From the NCBI RefSeq assembly GCF_017696055.1, contig NZ_JAAORG010000003.1, forward strand, positions 434,001 to 498,000: 64,000 nucleotides of DNA, read 5' to 3'. A program made the position numbers and the translations under genes. Positions 28,503-39,826 of this stretch are shown one piece after another. Each line of letters opens with the position of its first letter. Positions within the stretch are counted from its first letter, which is position 1. The notes beneath the pieces are model-generated. The model was not told the origin of the DNA, searched no databases, and was given only the letters and a program-made list of their open reading frames with translations. Origin of the DNA: Prochlorococcus marinus XMU1406 (GTDB taxonomy: Bacteria > Cyanobacteriota > Cyanobacteriia > PCC-6307 > Cyanobiaceae).

Positions 28503-29683
28503 TTACCTATTGTCTTAATTTTTTCATTGTTTAATTTTACTATGGATTCTGTTATGACTTTAATTCCAACAGCAATAGCTCTTTCATCTGGATTGAATTT
28601 AGAACTATGAAGAGGAGCACAACTATTTGAACTAGAAACACCTAGCCTAAACATAGCTCCTGGAATCTCATTTAAGAATTCAGCAAAATCCTCAGCTCCT
28701 AATGATGGCTTTTGTAATTCGATAACATTTTCTTGACCTAAAACTTTAATTCCCGAATCTCTGAAGACTCTATTAATTTCAGAATTATTATTAACTGCTG
28801 GAGTTATTTCTCTAAAAACTACTTTTGCATCAGCTCCGCAACTATTAGCTAAAGAAATGATATTTTCATTAAGCCAATTACCAATATTCTTAAATACTTT
28901 AAGATTAGTGCATCTAACCGTACCAATTAAATTAACCTTTTCTGCAAGAACATTGAATGCATTACCGCCATTAATTTTCCCAAAAGTTATAACTACAGGA
29001 TCTAAAGGATCTAACTTCCGTGTTATTGATTCTTGAATTCCCGAGATAACTTTAGATGCCGCCCAAATAGCATCAACTCCTTCATGAGGTCGAGCACCAT
29101 GGCCTGATTTTCCTTTAATCTCTACCTTAATTTCTCCCGCAGCTGCAGTTAAACTCCCCTCTTTAATACCAATAGTCCCTACGGATAAATCAGGATACAC
29201 ATGCACTCCCAAAATATGGGTCAACCCATTAGTTGCACCATCCTTAATCATCCATCTAGCTCCACTTGCTATTTCTTCAGCAGGCTGAAAAATTATCCGA
29301 GTACCAAAATTTAATTTTAAATCCTTTATGATCTTTGCCACACCCAATCCAATCGATATATGCAAATCGTGACCACAAGCATGCATAACACCATCTACTT
29401 TTGAAGAAAAACTTAATTTAGTTTCTTCAAATATTGGCAACGCATCCATGTCCACCCTTAAACCTATAATACCCTTATCTAAGGGCCCAAAATCAGCTAT
29501 AACTCCTGTCCTACCTATAGATTCTCTGACATTCCAACCAATATTCTTTAAAAAACCACTTATCAAGATCGCTGTTTGATTTTCAAGTCCACTTAATTCC
29601 GGATGTGCATGGATATGTCTTCTTAAGTTAATTAATTCATCACTAAACGAATCAATTTTTTTATAAAACTGATCTCTAATCAT
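28499..29683 (-). CDS. M20 family amidohydrolase (peptidase M20D, hippurate/IAA-amino-acid hydrolase-like)
   Basis: The 394-residue metal-dependent amidohydrolase shows DMDALPIFEE and the metal-binding MHACGHDLHISIGLG, a Glu pair in FQPAEEIASGARWM, a dimerisation-domain region around GHGARPHEGVDAIW, and the late LGAEDFAEFLNEIPGAMFRL. The likely reaction is hydrolysis of an N-acyl amino acid. The specific substrate cannot be told. It sits between a TPR protein (3-base gap) and a small membrane protein (4-base overlap) in an operon that begins with ruvB. Confidence 0.93.
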   Translation of the reverse strand: MIRDQFYKKIDSFSDELINLRRHIHAHPELSGLENQTAILISGFLKNIGWNVRESIGRTGVIADFGPLDKGIIGLRVDMDALPIFEETKLSFSSKVDGVMHACGHDLHISIGLGVAKIIKDLKLNFGTRIIFQPAEEIASGARWMIKDGATNGLTHILGVHVYPDLSVGTIGIKEGSLTAAAGEIKVEIKGKSGHGARPHEGVDAIWAASKVISGIQESITRKLDPLDPVVITFGKINGGNAFNVLAEKVNLIGTVRCTNLKVFKNIGNWLNENIISLANSCGADAKVVFREITPAVNNNSEINRVFRDSGIKVLGQENVIELQKPSLGAEDFAEFLNEIPGAMFRLGVSSSNSCAPLHSSKFNPDERAIAVGIKVITESIVKLNNEKIKTIGK

Positions 29684-29686
29684 GAC

Positions 29687-30487
29687 TTATTTTAAATTGA
29701 TAAAGTTCATTAACTCTTTAATTGGTTGTGGAGGCCATCTTCTAATTTTTTTTAACCACTCTTCATCACTATATCTAGGATCTAATTCAGTTACCGCTAT
29801 CCAATTACTCTCTGCGTTGCCAGATTGACCCTTGGACCAATTCAAAGCTGTTAAAGCTGCCCTAGCATCTGCAAAAGTTGGATAACGTCTAATTAATTTT
29901 TTTAATTCTTTTTCAGATTCATTAATATTACCCAACTGAAAATCTGCTAACGCCATACTTGACCTAGCCATAGCAAATCCAGGATTATATAAAGCAGCTT
30001 TTGAAAAAAAATCTCTTGCTTTTTCCCAATCTGATGTAGATCCCTCTACATTAGCCAAATTATATAATGCAGAAAAATTTGTACTATCTTGCGAAATAAC
30101 GAAAACATAATCTTTTTTGGCTTGTGACCATAGACCCAATGCTTCCTCTGCTATTCCCCTGTTAATGTAAGGATCTATTTCACTAGGATTCAGACTTATC
30201 GCCTTATTTTGATCCTCTATTGATCCATCTACATCTCCTATAACAAGTCTTACATTTCCTCTATTACTGAAACCTGCAGCATCATCAGGATAAGAATCGA
30301 GATATTGATTCCATTTTTGTAAAGCGAGATTAAATTGCCCGCCTGAACTTAAATCTAACGCATTTTTAAACAAATCCTCTCTCAAAGATGATGAATAGCA
30401 TGGCGCAATAAAAAAAATATTTGAAAAAACAAAAATTAATACAAAACAAACCTTAACTTTTTTAAAAGTTATCATTTTTTGAATCAA
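29687..30487 (-). CDS. Tetratricopeptide repeat protein with signal peptide
   Basis: A hydrophobic N-terminus ([21 protein letters not shown]) looks like a cleavable signal peptide, so the protein is probably exported to the periplasm or thylakoid lumen. It is followed by about five TPR units, for example [60 protein letters not shown] and [20 protein letters not shown]. TPRs scaffold protein complexes; the partner is unknown. The start overlaps the end of ruvB by 26 bases; Met5 at 30475 is an alternative. Confidence 0.87.
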   Translation of the reverse strand: MIQKMITFKKVKVCFVLIFVFSNIFFIAPCYSSSLREDLFKNALDLSSGGQFNLALQKWNQYLDSYPDDAAGFSNRGNVRLVIGDVDGSIEDQNKAISLNPSEIDPYINRGIAEEALGLWSQAKKDYVFVISQDSTNFSALYNLANVEGSTSDWEKARDFFSKAALYNPGFAMARSSMALADFQLGNINESEKELKKLIRRYPTFADARAALTALNWSKGQSGNAESNWIAVTELDPRYSDEEWLKKIRRWPPQPIKELMNFINLK

Positions 30488-31520
30488 TGTACTTCTTTCC
30501 TAAAGCAGTAAGCAATCTTCCTCTAGGAGTTCTCATGAGAAAACCAATTTTGATTAAGTATGGCTCAACTATAAATTCTAACATTGAAGAATCATCACCC
30601 AAGCCAGCTGCAATTGAATCAAGGCCAATTGGACTATTATTGTTTTGATTAAGAAAAGATAAATAGTGTCTATCTAGAGAATCCAAACCTTTTTCGTCTA
30701 TTTGGTATGAATTTAAAGCTTTTTTTATTAAATTCGCAGAGATCATATTAGTTTTCTTGACAACTTGAGCATAATCTCTAATTCGTCTTAATAATCTTAA
30801 AGCAATTCTTGGAGTCCCTCGAGATATCTTTGCTAAATCATAAGATGCTTCATCATCTAAATTAAGGTTTATTAATCGGGAAAAATTAAAAATAATTTGT
30901 TTTAATTCATCATAAGTATAAAATTCAATTTTCTGAGATATACCAAATCTATCTCTTAGAGGGGCACTTATTGAGGATAATTTAGTAGTCGCGCCAATCA
31001 GAGTGAACCTAGGAAGATTTATAGTTCTGCAACGGGTTCCTCGATTAGATCCCATAGTTAAGTCGAGTCTAAAATCTTCCATTGCAGAATATAACAACTC
31101 TTCAGTTAGTCTATTTAAGCGATGTATCTCATCGATAAATAAAACTTCACCTTCTTTTAATCCAAGAAGTAAACCTACAATATCTCTAGGTCTTTCAATA
31201 GCTGGTGCAGTTGCTATCCTACATTTTGTATTCAATTCATTGGCTATCAAAAAAGCAAGAGTAGTCTTACCTAAACCAGGCTGTCCATATAAAAGAGTAT
31301 GCTCCAAAGGTTCTTTTCTAAAAATTGAAGCATCTATGGCTATTCTTAAAGATGATTTTAGTTTTTCTTGGCCAATAAATTCTTTAAAAGTAAGAGGCCG
31401 AGCTAAGTTAAGATTTTTATTTCTCTTTTCTTCTGGAATGATTTTTGAATCAACTAACCTAAGCTCTTTTTTACGAAGAGAAAACTCATTATCGCCTATA
31501 TTGGAAGAAATTATTGCCAT
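30462..31520 (-). CDS. ruvB: Holliday junction branch migration helicase RuvB
   Basis: RuvB is the AAA+ motor that drives branch migration with RuvA during recombination repair. The 352-residue protein has Walker A GQPGLGKT at residues 79-86, Walker [10 protein letters not shown] near 130, sensor segment [20 protein letters not shown], and the C-terminal winged helix ending [18 protein letters not shown]. It is divergent from smpB and heads a same-strand run with the TPR protein, amidohydrolase and DUF3188-like gene. Confidence 0.97.
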   Translation of the reverse strand: MAIISSNIGDNEFSLRKKELRLVDSKIIPEEKRNKNLNLARPLTFKEFIGQEKLKSSLRIAIDASIFRKEPLEHTLLYGQPGLGKTTLAFLIANELNTKCRIATAPAIERPRDIVGLLLGLKEGEVLFIDEIHRLNRLTEELLYSAMEDFRLDLTMGSNRGTRCRTINLPRFTLIGATTKLSSISAPLRDRFGISQKIEFYTYDELKQIIFNFSRLINLNLDDEASYDLAKISRGTPRIALRLLRRIRDYAQVVKKTNMISANLIKKALNSYQIDEKGLDSLDRHYLSFLNQNNNSPIGLDSIAAGLGDDSSMLEFIVEPYLIKIGFLMRTPRGRLLTALGKKYIDSKNDNF

Positions 31521-31572
31521 AATGAAAGGTTAATTGCAATTGTTCTGAGTAGAAAGATTTTTTACAACAAAA

Positions 31573-32067
31573 ATGGCAAAAAATTCAAACAAAGTTAAAA
31601 AAAATACTAATAAAGAAAATAATTTTAAACTTCTAGCTGAGAATAGATATGCAAAATTTCAATATGCAATATCTGAAACAATCGAAGCTGGAATTGAGCT
31701 TTTAGGGACTGAAGTAAAGTCCATTAGAAACGGAAAAGCAAATTTAAGAGATGGGTACTGTTCATTCAGAGATGGTGAGATCTTATTATTAAATGTTCAC
31801 ATTTCACCACATAAAAATGTGGGGTCTTTCTTTAATCATGATCCATTAAGAAATAGAAAGTTGCTATTACATAAAAAAGAAATAATAAAAATGAAATCCA
31901 ATACTGAAAAAAAAGGAATGACTATTGTTCCACTATCTCTTTATTTAAAAGGCTCATGGATCAAACTAACTATTGGAGTCGGCAAAGGGAAAAAATTACA
32001 TGACAAACGCCAAGATGAAAAACAAAAAAGTATAAACAAAGAAATTAACTCTGCACTAAAAAGATAA
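31573..32067 (+). CDS. smpB: SsrA-binding protein SmpB
   Basis: SmpB binds tmRNA and rescues stalled ribosomes. The 164-residue basic protein has a Lys/Asn-rich N-terminus, then [20 protein letters not shown], the OB-fold core [20 protein letters not shown] and the C-terminal [17 protein letters not shown] tail that folds into the ribosome. The tmRNA gene itself is not in the window. It is divergent from ruvB and converges with a small hypothetical gene. Confidence 0.96.
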   Translation: MAKNSNKVKKNTNKENNFKLLAENRYAKFQYAISETIEAGIELLGTEVKSIRNGKANLRDGYCSFRDGEILLLNVHISPHKNVGSFFNHDPLRNRKLLLHKKEIIKMKSNTEKKGMTIVPLSLYLKGSWIKLTIGVGKGKKLHDKRQDEKQKSINKEINSALKR

Positions 32068-32094
32068 AAATATTACGCAGAATTATTGAAACTA

Positions 32095-32340
32095 TTAATA
32101 TAAACTGACTGAACTTGGAGGTGGGGAAGGATCTGGATCTGCAATTAGCATATGCTGTAATACAGTTTCAGGCCTCTCACTATCTCTCCAGCGAATTTTG
32201 TATGCAGGCATTTTTGTACCTCTACTTGTAGTTTGCTCTACTGGTTCAATAACCCATCCTCTTCTTGATCGACCTTGAGGATTTCTTTTTACTACTGCAT
32301 CCGCGTGTTTGAAACGGAAACCAACACGTTCACCACTCAT
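32095..32340 (-). CDS. Conserved-type hypothetical protein (81 aa)
   Basis: The small basic protein MSGERVGFRFKHADAVVKRN... has a likely beta-barrel-like pattern (GWVIEPVEQT, MPAYKIRWRDSERPETVLQH) and a Pro-rich tail, DPDPSPPPSSVSLY. It shows SH3/Tudor-like spacing but I cannot assign a family. There is no signal peptide or membrane helix. It lies downstream of lysS on the same strand with a 28-base gap. Confidence 0.7.
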   Translation of the reverse strand: MSGERVGFRFKHADAVVKRNPQGRSRRGWVIEPVEQTTSRGTKMPAYKIRWRDSERPETVLQHMLIADPDPSPPPSSVSLY

Positions 32341-32368
32341 TTAAAAATTTCGTATTGGATTAATTTAT

Positions 32369-33907
32369 TTATTTTACTTCATTCAAGGGTAATTTTTCAG
32401 TTTTTTTTGAAGTTATTTCTGGTTTTAACAATGGGAAAGGGATTACATCTCTAATTGATGCGCTGTTAGTAATTAACATAATTAGCCTATCAATGCCTAT
32501 GCCTAATCCTCCAGTAGGAGGCATGCCAATCTCTAAAGCATTCAAGAAATCTTCATCTATACAGTGAGCCTCAAGATCTCCCTCATCTCTAAGAGATTGC
32601 TGTAATTGCATTCTTTCTCTTTGATCTACTGGATCTATTAACTCACTAAAGGCATTTGCTAGCTCTCTTCCAACAATGAATAATTCAAATCTCTGAACCA
32701 TCTCTTTATTATCAAGATGAGGCCTAGCTAAAGGAGAAATTTCAACAGGATAATCAATAACAAAAGTGGGTTCTATAAGTTTTGATTCTACTTTTTGCTC
32801 GAAGACTTCATTTAAAAGTCTTCCCATAGTATTGACTTTATTGGATAATTCAACATTTATACTTTTAACGGCTTGTTTTGCTGCTTGAAAGTCTCCCCTG
32901 AAAGAATCAAAATCAATCCCTGTATATTTTTTGACAATATCTTTCATGGATATTCTTGACCAGGGTTTAGAAAAATCAATTTCTTTATTTTGATAATTTA
33001 TAATTAGAGACCCACATGCATCAGCTACGACATCTTTAACCAATTCTTCTGTTAAATTCATCATATCGACATAGTCAGAAAAAGCTTGATAAATTTCAAC
33101 TGAGGTGAATTCTGGATTATGCCTTGTACTTATACCCTCATTACGGAAGATTCTTCCCAATTCATATACTTTCTCAAATCCTCCAACAACCATCCTTTTT
33201 AAATGTAATTCTGTAGCTATTCTTAGATACAGCGGAATATCTAATGTATTATGATGAGTAATAAATGGTCTTGCTTCAGCACCACCAGCTTCAGATTGCA
33301 GAATTGGAGTCTCTATTTCTAAAAAATTTCTATTATCTAGCCATTTTCTTATAAAAGTTATACATTTTGCTCTTGTTTTAAATACATTTTTAGAGTGAGG
33401 ATTCACTATTAAATCTAGATAACGTTGCCTATATCTTTTTTCAATATCAGTCAATCCATGCCATTTATCTGGTAAAGGTTGTAATGATTTGGATAACATT
33501 TCCCATTTTTCTACTTTAATTGAAAGCTCACCTTTATTAGTTTTTTTAATAGTTCCGTGGACGCCTATCCAATCACCAATATCTACTATTTCCTTGATAT
33601 CTTCAAAAGAAAGTAATTTTTGTTTTTCTAAATTTAAATTAATAACCTTTTTTTCTAGATAAAGCTGAATCTGACCATCTTGATCGCTTATTGTGAAAAA
33701 GGCAATTTTACCCATTACCCTTTTTGCCATGACTCTACCAGCGAGAGAAACGCTAAAGTCTTCCTCTTGACCATTTTCTAAATAATCAAATTTTTGAATA
33801 AGAAATTTTGTAGTATTTGAAACTCTAAAACTCTGTGCGTAAGAAGCAAATCCTTTACTAGCGAGTGAATTAGCTTTTTGTAAGCGTGCTTCTTTTATTT
33901 CAGACAA
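32369..33907 (-). CDS. lysS: Lysyl-tRNA synthetase (class II)
   Basis: LysS charges tRNA-Lys. The 512-residue protein has an N-terminal OB-fold anticodon-binding domain ([29 protein letters not shown]), followed by the class II catalytic core. The core includes motif 1 around [20 protein letters not shown], motif 2 with [20 protein letters not shown] and motif 3 with [17 protein letters not shown]. It is downstream of rpaB on the same strand with a 50-base gap. Confidence 0.97.
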   Translation of the reverse strand: MSEIKEARLQKANSLASKGFASYAQSFRVSNTTKFLIQKFDYLENGQEEDFSVSLAGRVMAKRVMGKIAFFTISDQDGQIQLYLEKKVINLNLEKQKLLSFEDIKEIVDIGDWIGVHGTIKKTNKGELSIKVEKWEMLSKSLQPLPDKWHGLTDIEKRYRQRYLDLIVNPHSKNVFKTRAKCITFIRKWLDNRNFLEIETPILQSEAGGAEARPFITHHNTLDIPLYLRIATELHLKRMVVGGFEKVYELGRIFRNEGISTRHNPEFTSVEIYQAFSDYVDMMNLTEELVKDVVADACGSLIINYQNKEIDFSKPWSRISMKDIVKKYTGIDFDSFRGDFQAAKQAVKSINVELSNKVNTMGRLLNEVFEQKVESKLIEPTFVIDYPVEISPLARPHLDNKEMVQRFELFIVGRELANAFSELIDPVDQRERMQLQQSLRDEGDLEAHCIDEDFLNALEIGMPPTGGLGIGIDRLIMLITNSASIRDVIPFPLLKPEITSKKTEKLPLNEVK

Positions 33908-33957
33908 AATTTATTTTAATATATTTGTTTTATTTAATAAAATTATCAAACTATGGC

Positions 33958-34704
33958 TCAACTTGCCAAAGATGTTGCAGTTTCGCCAACTCTCTGAGAT
34001 GCGTAACCAATTCCCCTAACAGTTAATATTAATTCTGGATTTCTTGGATCTGGTTCTAATTTCCCTCTTAATCTAGCTACATATACATCTACAACTCTTA
34101 AATCTGCAGCTCTACGAGGAGGGTAACCCCATAGCTGTTCTAATATTTCTGCTCTAGGAACAACCTTTCCAGGCTCATCAAACAATAGTTCTAAGAGGCT
34201 AAATTCAGTGTAAGTTAAACTAATTCTTTCTCCCGCTCTAGAAACTTGTCTGCGATTAGTATCAACAACTAAACTTCCAAATTTCATAACTCCTTTTCCT
34301 GAAGGAACTTCTTTAGTTTCAGTAACCGATACAGTTGGGCCCATTCTTCTCAAGATGGTAGCTATTCTAGCCTCTAACTCTTTTGGGCTAAATGGTTTAG
34401 ATAAGTAATCATCAGCACCTAAATCCAAACCTGCAACTCTCTCTGAAATAGCCTCTAAAGCGGTTAGGAATATTATTGGGACTACTGATTCAGCTCTAAT
34501 TCTTCTACAAACAGCAAATCCATCCATTTTTGGAAGCATAACATCAAGAACTATCAAATCTGGGGAATCCCTGTGAAAAGACTCTAGAGCTTCTTCGCCG
34601 TTAGTGGCTGAATAAACTTGATATCCAGCTAGTTGAAGCCTCGTAACTAATACCTTCAAAACTGCTGGTTCATCATCAACAACTAAAATTCTTGCTTTTG
34701 ACAT
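33958..34704 (-). CDS. rpaB: Response regulator RpaB (OmpR family)
   Basis: RpaB (Ycf27) is the essential cyanobacterial OmpR-type regulator of high-light and photosystem genes. The 248-residue protein has a receiver domain with Asp10/Asp11, phospho-acceptor Asp54 (IVLDVMLPKMDG) and Lys103 (LSKPFSPKELEAR). A winged-helix effector domain follows, with LTYTEFSLLELLFDEPGKVV and AADLRVVDVYVARLRGKLE. Its cognate kinase gene is not in the window. It lies between mreD and lysS on the same strand with a 178-base leader of A+T-rich sequence. Confidence 0.95.
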   Translation of the reverse strand: MSKARILVVDDEPAVLKVLVTRLQLAGYQVYSATNGEEALESFHRDSPDLIVLDVMLPKMDGFAVCRRIRAESVVPIIFLTALEAISERVAGLDLGADDYLSKPFSPKELEARIATILRRMGPTVSVTETKEVPSGKGVMKFGSLVVDTNRRQVSRAGERISLTYTEFSLLELLFDEPGKVVPRAEILEQLWGYPPRRAADLRVVDVYVARLRGKLEPDPRNPELILTVRGIGYASQRVGETATSLAS

Positions 34705-34882
34705 AGTTAAAAAAGATTTCTCGATATTTCAAAGCAAAGAACTATTGCATTGAATGTTTATTCTAACAATTAAAAATATAACATTACGAACCCTCAAAGA
34801 GATATTCCTAAGGTTTACAAATATTTTAAATAATTTGAAGATAAAAATTTTTTTAAACACTTTTTCTTATTGAAAAAATTTA

Positions 34883-35401
34883 TTACTGCAATTTTCTTCT
34901 TGAAAATTTAAACATTCTTAAAAATTGGGAGCAAATAAAAGGGGCAAAAAACCCTGTCAAAAAAACTTCAGCTAAGATATTTTTAACACTAGGAATCAAC
35001 ATTAAAAAATTACTATCTGAAAAATCTCTAAACAAAATTTGTAAAAAATAAAGAGTCCCACATAAGAAACTTCCAATAGAACAAATTAAACCATACCTAA
35101 AATGTCCCACCAAATTATCACTATGTAATTTAATTCTCCCAAACCAAAATCCACAAAAAATTAAGCCTGGTATCTGAGTAAAACTATTATCTAAAGTAAG
35201 AGAATCTAAAATTAGACCTAAAAACAAACCAAATATTAATCCATTGATTGATCCATTAATCATTGACCAAGGCAATAACCAAAATAACGGCCAATATGGC
35301 TGAACACCTAAAAATCCAAGCCAACTAGGGTGCCACAAAAAAATAATTGGGATAAGAATAAAGTTTATTATGGATAATTTTTTTAAAAAAAATTTATTCA
35401 T
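34883..35401 (-). CDS. mreD: Rod shape-determining protein MreD
   Basis: MreD is an integral membrane part of the elongation (Rod) complex. The start is placed at 35401 (MNKFFLKKLSIINF), which overlaps the mreC stop as TAATG; the frame is open further up, but that lies inside mreC. About five hydrophobic helices are visible, including FILIPIIFLWHPSWLGFLGV, GLIFGLFLGLILDSLTL and LICSIGSFLCGTLYFLQILF. The assignment rests on topology, length and position after mreB-mreC. Confidence 0.86.
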   Translation of the reverse strand: MNKFFLKKLSIINFILIPIIFLWHPSWLGFLGVQPYWPLFWLLPWSMINGSINGLIFGLFLGLILDSLTLDNSFTQIPGLIFCGFWFGRIKLHSDNLVGHFRYGLICSIGSFLCGTLYFLQILFRDFSDSNFLMLIPSVKNILAEVFLTGFFAPFICSQFLRMFKFSRRKLQ

Positions 35402-36150
35402 TAAATATTTACTTTCAAAATTTGCACCCAATCAATTACATGAGGTTTTGCCAAAAGTGAAATTTTTGCCGTTTTTTTTGCTTTCAATGTCTCATCTACA
35501 GATTGGACAATACCAATAGGGATATTTGGAGGTAATAATGTACTAGCAGGAGATGATGATACAACATCTCCGACCTCAATATCAGCATCTTTTGAATAAA
35601 GTATTAGGCTAGGATAATCATCTCCTAAACCTACCAATAATCCATTCATTTGAATTCTATCCACCCAAACGCCTAACTTACTTTCTGGAGAAGTTATTAA
35701 AGTTACCGACGAAGTGAATAGAGAGGTCTCTTTTACTCTTCCTAATAATCCACCCGGACCAATCACAATATTTCCAATATCTACTCCATCCTTTGAACCT
35801 TTGTTCAAAATTATTTGTCTCCACCAACTACCTGTTTTTCTCGAAATAACTGCAGCTGAAATATGATATTCACTAGATGATCCTTGAAGAGATAAGATTT
35901 GCCGCAATCTTATATTATCTTTTTTAAGAAGATTTAACTTTATTAAATATTCTTGGTCTATACTCTCAAGAACAATATCTTTTTGATATTGACCAGGCCA
36001 AAAAGGCTTTGAAACAAAATAATAAAAATCTTTATAAAAAGATCCTTTTGATATCCTTACAAAAACCAAAAATAAAAAAATTACAAACAATAGCCAATTT
36101 CTCTTTTTATGCCACCAACGACTAGTAGAAATTCGTCGGATACCAAACAT
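35401..36150 (-). CDS. mreC: Rod shape-determining protein MreC
   Basis: MreC anchors and activates the peptidoglycan elongation machinery. The 249-residue protein has a basic N-terminus, one transmembrane helix (WLLFVIFLFLVFVRISKG), a short helical stretch (DQEYLIKLNLLKKDNIRLRQ) and the periplasmic beta domain with KGSKDGVDIGNIVIGPGGLL and GVWVDRIQMNGLLVGLGD. It is 4 bases from mreB and overlaps mreD, so the three form one operon. Confidence 0.94.
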   Translation of the reverse strand: MFGIRRISTSRWWHKKRNWLLFVIFLFLVFVRISKGSFYKDFYYFVSKPFWPGQYQKDIVLESIDQEYLIKLNLLKKDNIRLRQILSLQGSSSEYHISAAVISRKTGSWWRQIILNKGSKDGVDIGNIVIGPGGLLGRVKETSLFTSSVTLITSPESKLGVWVDRIQMNGLLVGLGDDYPSLILYSKDADIEVGDVVSSSPASTLLPPNIPIGIVQSVDETLKAKKTAKISLLAKPHVIDWVQILKVNI

Positions 36151-36154
36151 AACA

Positions 36155-37207
36155 TTAATCTCTTATGGCATTCCTTATAAATTCTGGAGTGTCAACAACT
36201 CTTTTCAGTTTTTTAAAATCATCTAAAACCTCTCCACAACCATTTACTACGCAAAGCAGTGGGTTTTCTGCTATGTGAGTAAAAATTCCTGTTTCATCGC
36301 TCAATAAATCATTAATGCCTCTCACTAAAGCTCCACCTCCTGCAAGCATAATCCCCCTATCAACTATGTCTGCAGCAAGTTCCGGGGGGGTTCGCTCTAA
36401 AGTTCTTTTTACAGCTTCCACTATTTTGCTAAGTGTTTCAGCCATGGCTTCTCTAATTTCTCCTGATGTCAAAGTGACTGACCTAGGTAGACCAGATAAA
36501 AGATGTAGACCTCTAACCTCTAAAGTAGTTTTATCAAAATCGTCATCTGGAAATGCAGATCCAATTTTAATTTTGATATCTTCTGCAGTTCTCTCTCCAA
36601 CAACTAAGTTGTGAACTTTTTTAAGATATAGTGCAATTGATTCATTTATTTCATCACCAGCAATTCGAACCGACTCACTCAATACAGTTCCACCTAAACT
36701 TAATACTGCAACTTCAGTAGTACCTCCACCAATATCGACAATCATAGTTCCAATTGGCTCTGTTACTGGCAATGATGCTCCTATTGCTGCTGCAACGGGT
36801 TCATCAATTAAATGAACTTCTCTAGCTCCGGCTAATCCAGCTTCTCTTACTGCTCTTCGCTCAACACTAGTAACTCCACTTGGAATACCAATCACTATTC
36901 TTGGGGCTACTATCCCCTTGCCTTCGTTACATTTTTGGATAAATGTTTTTATCATTTGTTCTGCAGCATCAAAATCTGCGATAACACCATCCCTTAGTGG
37001 TCTTACTGCTCTTATATTGCCAGGGGTCCTTCCAAGCATTAACTTTGCTTCTTGACCAACAGCTAATGGTATACCTTCTTCTAAATCCATAGCTACCACA
37101 GAAGGCTCTTGTAAAACAACGCCCTTTCCTGATACGTGTATAAGAGTATTGGCCGTTCCCAAATCTATGCCAATATCTCTAGAAAATTTAAATCTGTTAA
37201 AAATCAC
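36155..37207 (-). CDS. mreB: Rod shape-determining protein MreB (actin-like)
   Basis: MreB is the bacterial actin that organises sidewall synthesis. The 350-residue protein has the actin-fold phosphate loops [17 protein letters not shown] and [19 protein letters not shown], and the adenosine motif [18 protein letters not shown]. It heads mreBCD and is divergent from ssb across about 130 bases. Confidence 0.98.
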   Translation of the reverse strand: MIFNRFKFSRDIGIDLGTANTLIHVSGKGVVLQEPSVVAMDLEEGIPLAVGQEAKLMLGRTPGNIRAVRPLRDGVIADFDAAEQMIKTFIQKCNEGKGIVAPRIVIGIPSGVTSVERRAVREAGLAGAREVHLIDEPVAAAIGASLPVTEPIGTMIVDIGGGTTEVAVLSLGGTVLSESVRIAGDEINESIALYLKKVHNLVVGERTAEDIKIKIGSAFPDDDFDKTTLEVRGLHLLSGLPRSVTLTSGEIREAMAETLSKIVEAVKRTLERTPPELAADIVDRGIMLAGGGALVRGINDLLSDETGIFTHIAENPLLCVVNGCGEVLDDFKKLKRVVDTPEFIRNAIRD

Positions 37208-37338
37208 AATAAGAATTCCTTTTATAAATAATATATCTATTTTTTAGTAAGCTCTCATAATTCTGTCGTTTAGTTATGAATAGCACGCAAAACTTTGAGC
37301 AGAACCTGGAAATATGAGTAGTATAAAAAAAAAAAATT

Positions 37339-37710
37339 ATGGAAATTAACACTATTAACCTTGTAGGCAGAGCAGGGCGAGAACCAGATGTCAGATATTT
37401 TGAATCTGGCAGTATCGTAGCAAATTTCACTCTTGCAGTTAACAGAAGAAGCAGAGATGAAGAGCCCGACTGGTTTAATTTAGAAATATGGGGTAAGCAA
37501 GCACAAATAGCCGCAGATTACGTTAAAAAAGGATCTTTAATTGGAATTACAGGAAGCTTTAAAATTGATAGTTGGAAAGATAAAAATACTGGGGAAGATA
37601 GATATAAGCCAGTTGTTAGGGTAGATAGATTAAACTTACTAGGCTCCCGAAAAGAGTCCGATAATAACCAATATTCTAATAGTAGTAATTCAAGTGAAAT
37701 CCCTTTTTAA
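37339..37710 (+). CDS. ssb: Single-stranded DNA-binding protein
   Basis: This 123-residue SSB coats single-stranded DNA in replication and repair. The OB fold begins MEINTINLVGRAGREPDVRY and continues with PDWFNLEIWGKQAQIAADYV and KGSLIGITGSFKID. The C-terminus ends SSEIPF, a short version of the acidic DDIPF partner-binding tip. The linker is short compared with proteobacterial SSB, as usual in cyanobacteria. Its stop overlaps the convergent DedA gene by 4 bases. Confidence 0.95.
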   Translation: MEINTINLVGRAGREPDVRYFESGSIVANFTLAVNRRSRDEEPDWFNLEIWGKQAQIAADYVKKGSLIGITGSFKIDSWKDKNTGEDRYKPVVRVDRLNLLGSRKESDNNQYSNSSNSSEIPF

Positions 37711-38366
37711 GCTCTCTTTTTTTTAAAAAATCTAATAAATATTCTTATAAAAAAATATAAGAAAATTAAAATTAAAATTGGCTTTAAAACATATTTGATT
37801 TGATCTAAGTAAGTTTCAATGATTGTATAATTTTCACCAAATAAATAACCTGCATAAGTTAGAAGTGCTACCCATATCAAGCTCCCACATGTAGTCCAAA
37901 TCAAAAATTTTCTTAATGGCATAAGTTCTATACCAGCGGGAACTGAGATTAAAGTTCTTATACCTGGTACTAATCGACCCCAAAAAACTAAAGAAACCCC
38001 GTATTTATCAAACCACCTTTTACTTTTACTTAAATCATTAGAAGATATACCCAGATATTTTCCTTTTTTATTTAGAAAAGTTGAAAGTCTTTTTTCATTT
38101 ACTAATCTACCTAAATAATACCAAGGCAATGACCCTAAAATAGTTCCAATTAATCCGGAAAAAACTAAAATATAGAAATTTAATTTTTGTTGATAAACGA
38201 AAAACCCTCCCAAGGGCATTATTATTTCCGAAGGAATTGGAGGTATTATGTTTTCTAAAAACATAGCCAAACAAATAGTAAGGTATGCAATTGTTGAATT
38301 CTTTTCAACAGCCAAACTAATATAGTCGGGTATTGAAGTAAGAAAATTTACAAAAATTAAACTCAA
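37707..38366 (-). CDS. DedA family membrane protein
   Basis: The 219-residue DedA-family (SNARE-associated) protein has several membrane helices. The family-specific stretch includes FLENIIPPIPSEIIMPLGGF, GTILGSLPWYYLGRLVNE and FWGRLVPGIRTLISVPAGIE, matching the re-entrant motifs of this group. Bacterial DedA proteins act in lipid flipping and envelope homeostasis; the cargo here is unknown. It lies 2 bases downstream of ahcY on the same strand. Confidence 0.93.
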   Translation of the reverse strand: MSLIFVNFLTSIPDYISLAVEKNSTIAYLTICLAMFLENIIPPIPSEIIMPLGGFFVYQQKLNFYILVFSGLIGTILGSLPWYYLGRLVNEKRLSTFLNKKGKYLGISSNDLSKSKRWFDKYGVSLVFWGRLVPGIRTLISVPAGIELMPLRKFLIWTTCGSLIWVALLTYAGYLFGENYTIIETYLDQIKYVLKPILILIFLYFFIRIFIRFFKKKRA

Positions 38367-38368
38367 AC

Positions 38369-39787
38369 TTAATATCTATAAAGCTCTGGTTTATAAGGTC
38401 CTTCAACAGAAACATTAATATAATCAGCTTGTTCCTTAGTTAATTTTGTTAATTTTGCGCCAATTTTATCAAGATGTAATCTAGCTACCATTTCGTCTAA
38501 ATGTTTTGGTAAAACATAAACCTCATTTGTATATTTTTCTGACTTATTGAAAAGTTCAATTTGAGCTAATACTTGATTAGTAAAAGAATTACTCATAACA
38601 AAACTTGGATGTCCAGTAGCACATCCTAAGTTAACTAATCTACCTTCAGCTAAAAGAATTATTTTATTGCCACTCGGTAAAGTTATGTGATCAACCTGCG
38701 GCTTAATATTTTCCCATGGATAATCTTTCAATGAAGCCACATCAATTTCATTATCAAAATGGCCGATATTACATACTATGGCCTCATCTTTCATCTTGAC
38801 AAGATTTTCGTTTGTTATTACCTGATAGTTCCCAGTTGCAGTAACAAATATATCTATATCTTCCACGACATCGTCTAGTGTAACTACGCTAAAACCTTCC
38901 ATTGCTGCTTGAAGAGCACAAATTGGATCCACTTCAGCAACTTTTACAATTGCACCAAGTCCTCTTAAAGACTGGGCTGATCCTTTACCTACATCTCCAA
39001 AACCCATTACTAAAGCAACCTTCCCAGCAATCATCACATCAGTGGCACGCTTTATGCTGTCAACTAGAGATTCTCGACAGCCATATAAATTATCAAATTT
39101 GCTCTTAGTTACTGAATCATTAACGTTGATAGCAGGAAATGGTAAAGCATTTTGCTTTTGAAGTTGATAAAGTCTTGCAACTCCCGTTGTAGTTTCTTCA
39201 GTAACACCAATGATATTACTCTTAATTCTAGAATAAAAGTCACTATCATTTTTCAACTTGGACTTAATAGAATTGAATAAAGCAATTTCTTCTTCATTAC
39301 CGGGATTATCTAAAACAGATAAATCTTTTTCTGCTTTACTACCAAGTATTAATAAGCCAGTTGCATCTCCCCCATCATCAAGAATCATGTTTGGAGAGTC
39401 TGAACCCCAATCAAGGATATAGTGGGTATACTGCCAGTATTCAACAAGAGTCTCACCTTTTTTTGCATATACAGAAATTCCTTGATCTGCTATGGCAGCA
39501 GCCGCATGATCTTGAGTTGAAAAAATATTACATGAAGCCCATTTTACTTCTGCACCAAGATCAACAAGAGTTTCTATTAATACTGCTGTCTGAATAGTCA
39601 TATGAAGACTCCCAGCTATTTTCGCACCTTTGAGTGGCTTCTCAGATTGATATTTATCTCTAAGTGCCATTAATCCTGGCATTTCCGTTTCGGCAATCTT
39701 AATTTCTTTACGGCCAAAATCTGATAAGGAGATATCAGCAATAACGTAGTTTGGTGTAGAGGTTTTAACTGAATTGGCTATAACCAT
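38369..39787 (-). CDS. ahcY: S-adenosylhomocysteine hydrolase
   Basis: AhcY splits S-adenosylhomocysteine into adenosine and homocysteine, removing product inhibition from methyltransferases. The 472-residue protein has the substrate region [20 protein letters not shown], the NAD-binding motif [20 protein letters not shown] type segment ([12 protein letters not shown]) and [20 protein letters not shown], and ends [10 protein letters not shown]. It has the roughly 40-residue insertion ([20 protein letters not shown] to [18 protein letters not shown]) found in cyanobacterial and plant forms. It is divergent from tsaE. Confidence 0.97.
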   Translation of the reverse strand: MVIANSVKTSTPNYVIADISLSDFGRKEIKIAETEMPGLMALRDKYQSEKPLKGAKIAGSLHMTIQTAVLIETLVDLGAEVKWASCNIFSTQDHAAAAIADQGISVYAKKGETLVEYWQYTHYILDWGSDSPNMILDDGGDATGLLILGSKAEKDLSVLDNPGNEEEIALFNSIKSKLKNDSDFYSRIKSNIIGVTEETTTGVARLYQLQKQNALPFPAINVNDSVTKSKFDNLYGCRESLVDSIKRATDVMIAGKVALVMGFGDVGKGSAQSLRGLGAIVKVAEVDPICALQAAMEGFSVVTLDDVVEDIDIFVTATGNYQVITNENLVKMKDEAIVCNIGHFDNEIDVASLKDYPWENIKPQVDHITLPSGNKIILLAEGRLVNLGCATGHPSFVMSNSFTNQVLAQIELFNKSEKYTNEVYVLPKHLDEMVARLHLDKIGAKLTKLTKEQADYINVSVEGPYKPELYRY

Positions 39788-39826
39788 ATCTAATAAATTG
39801 TTTTTCTATTAAACTATAGATGATTT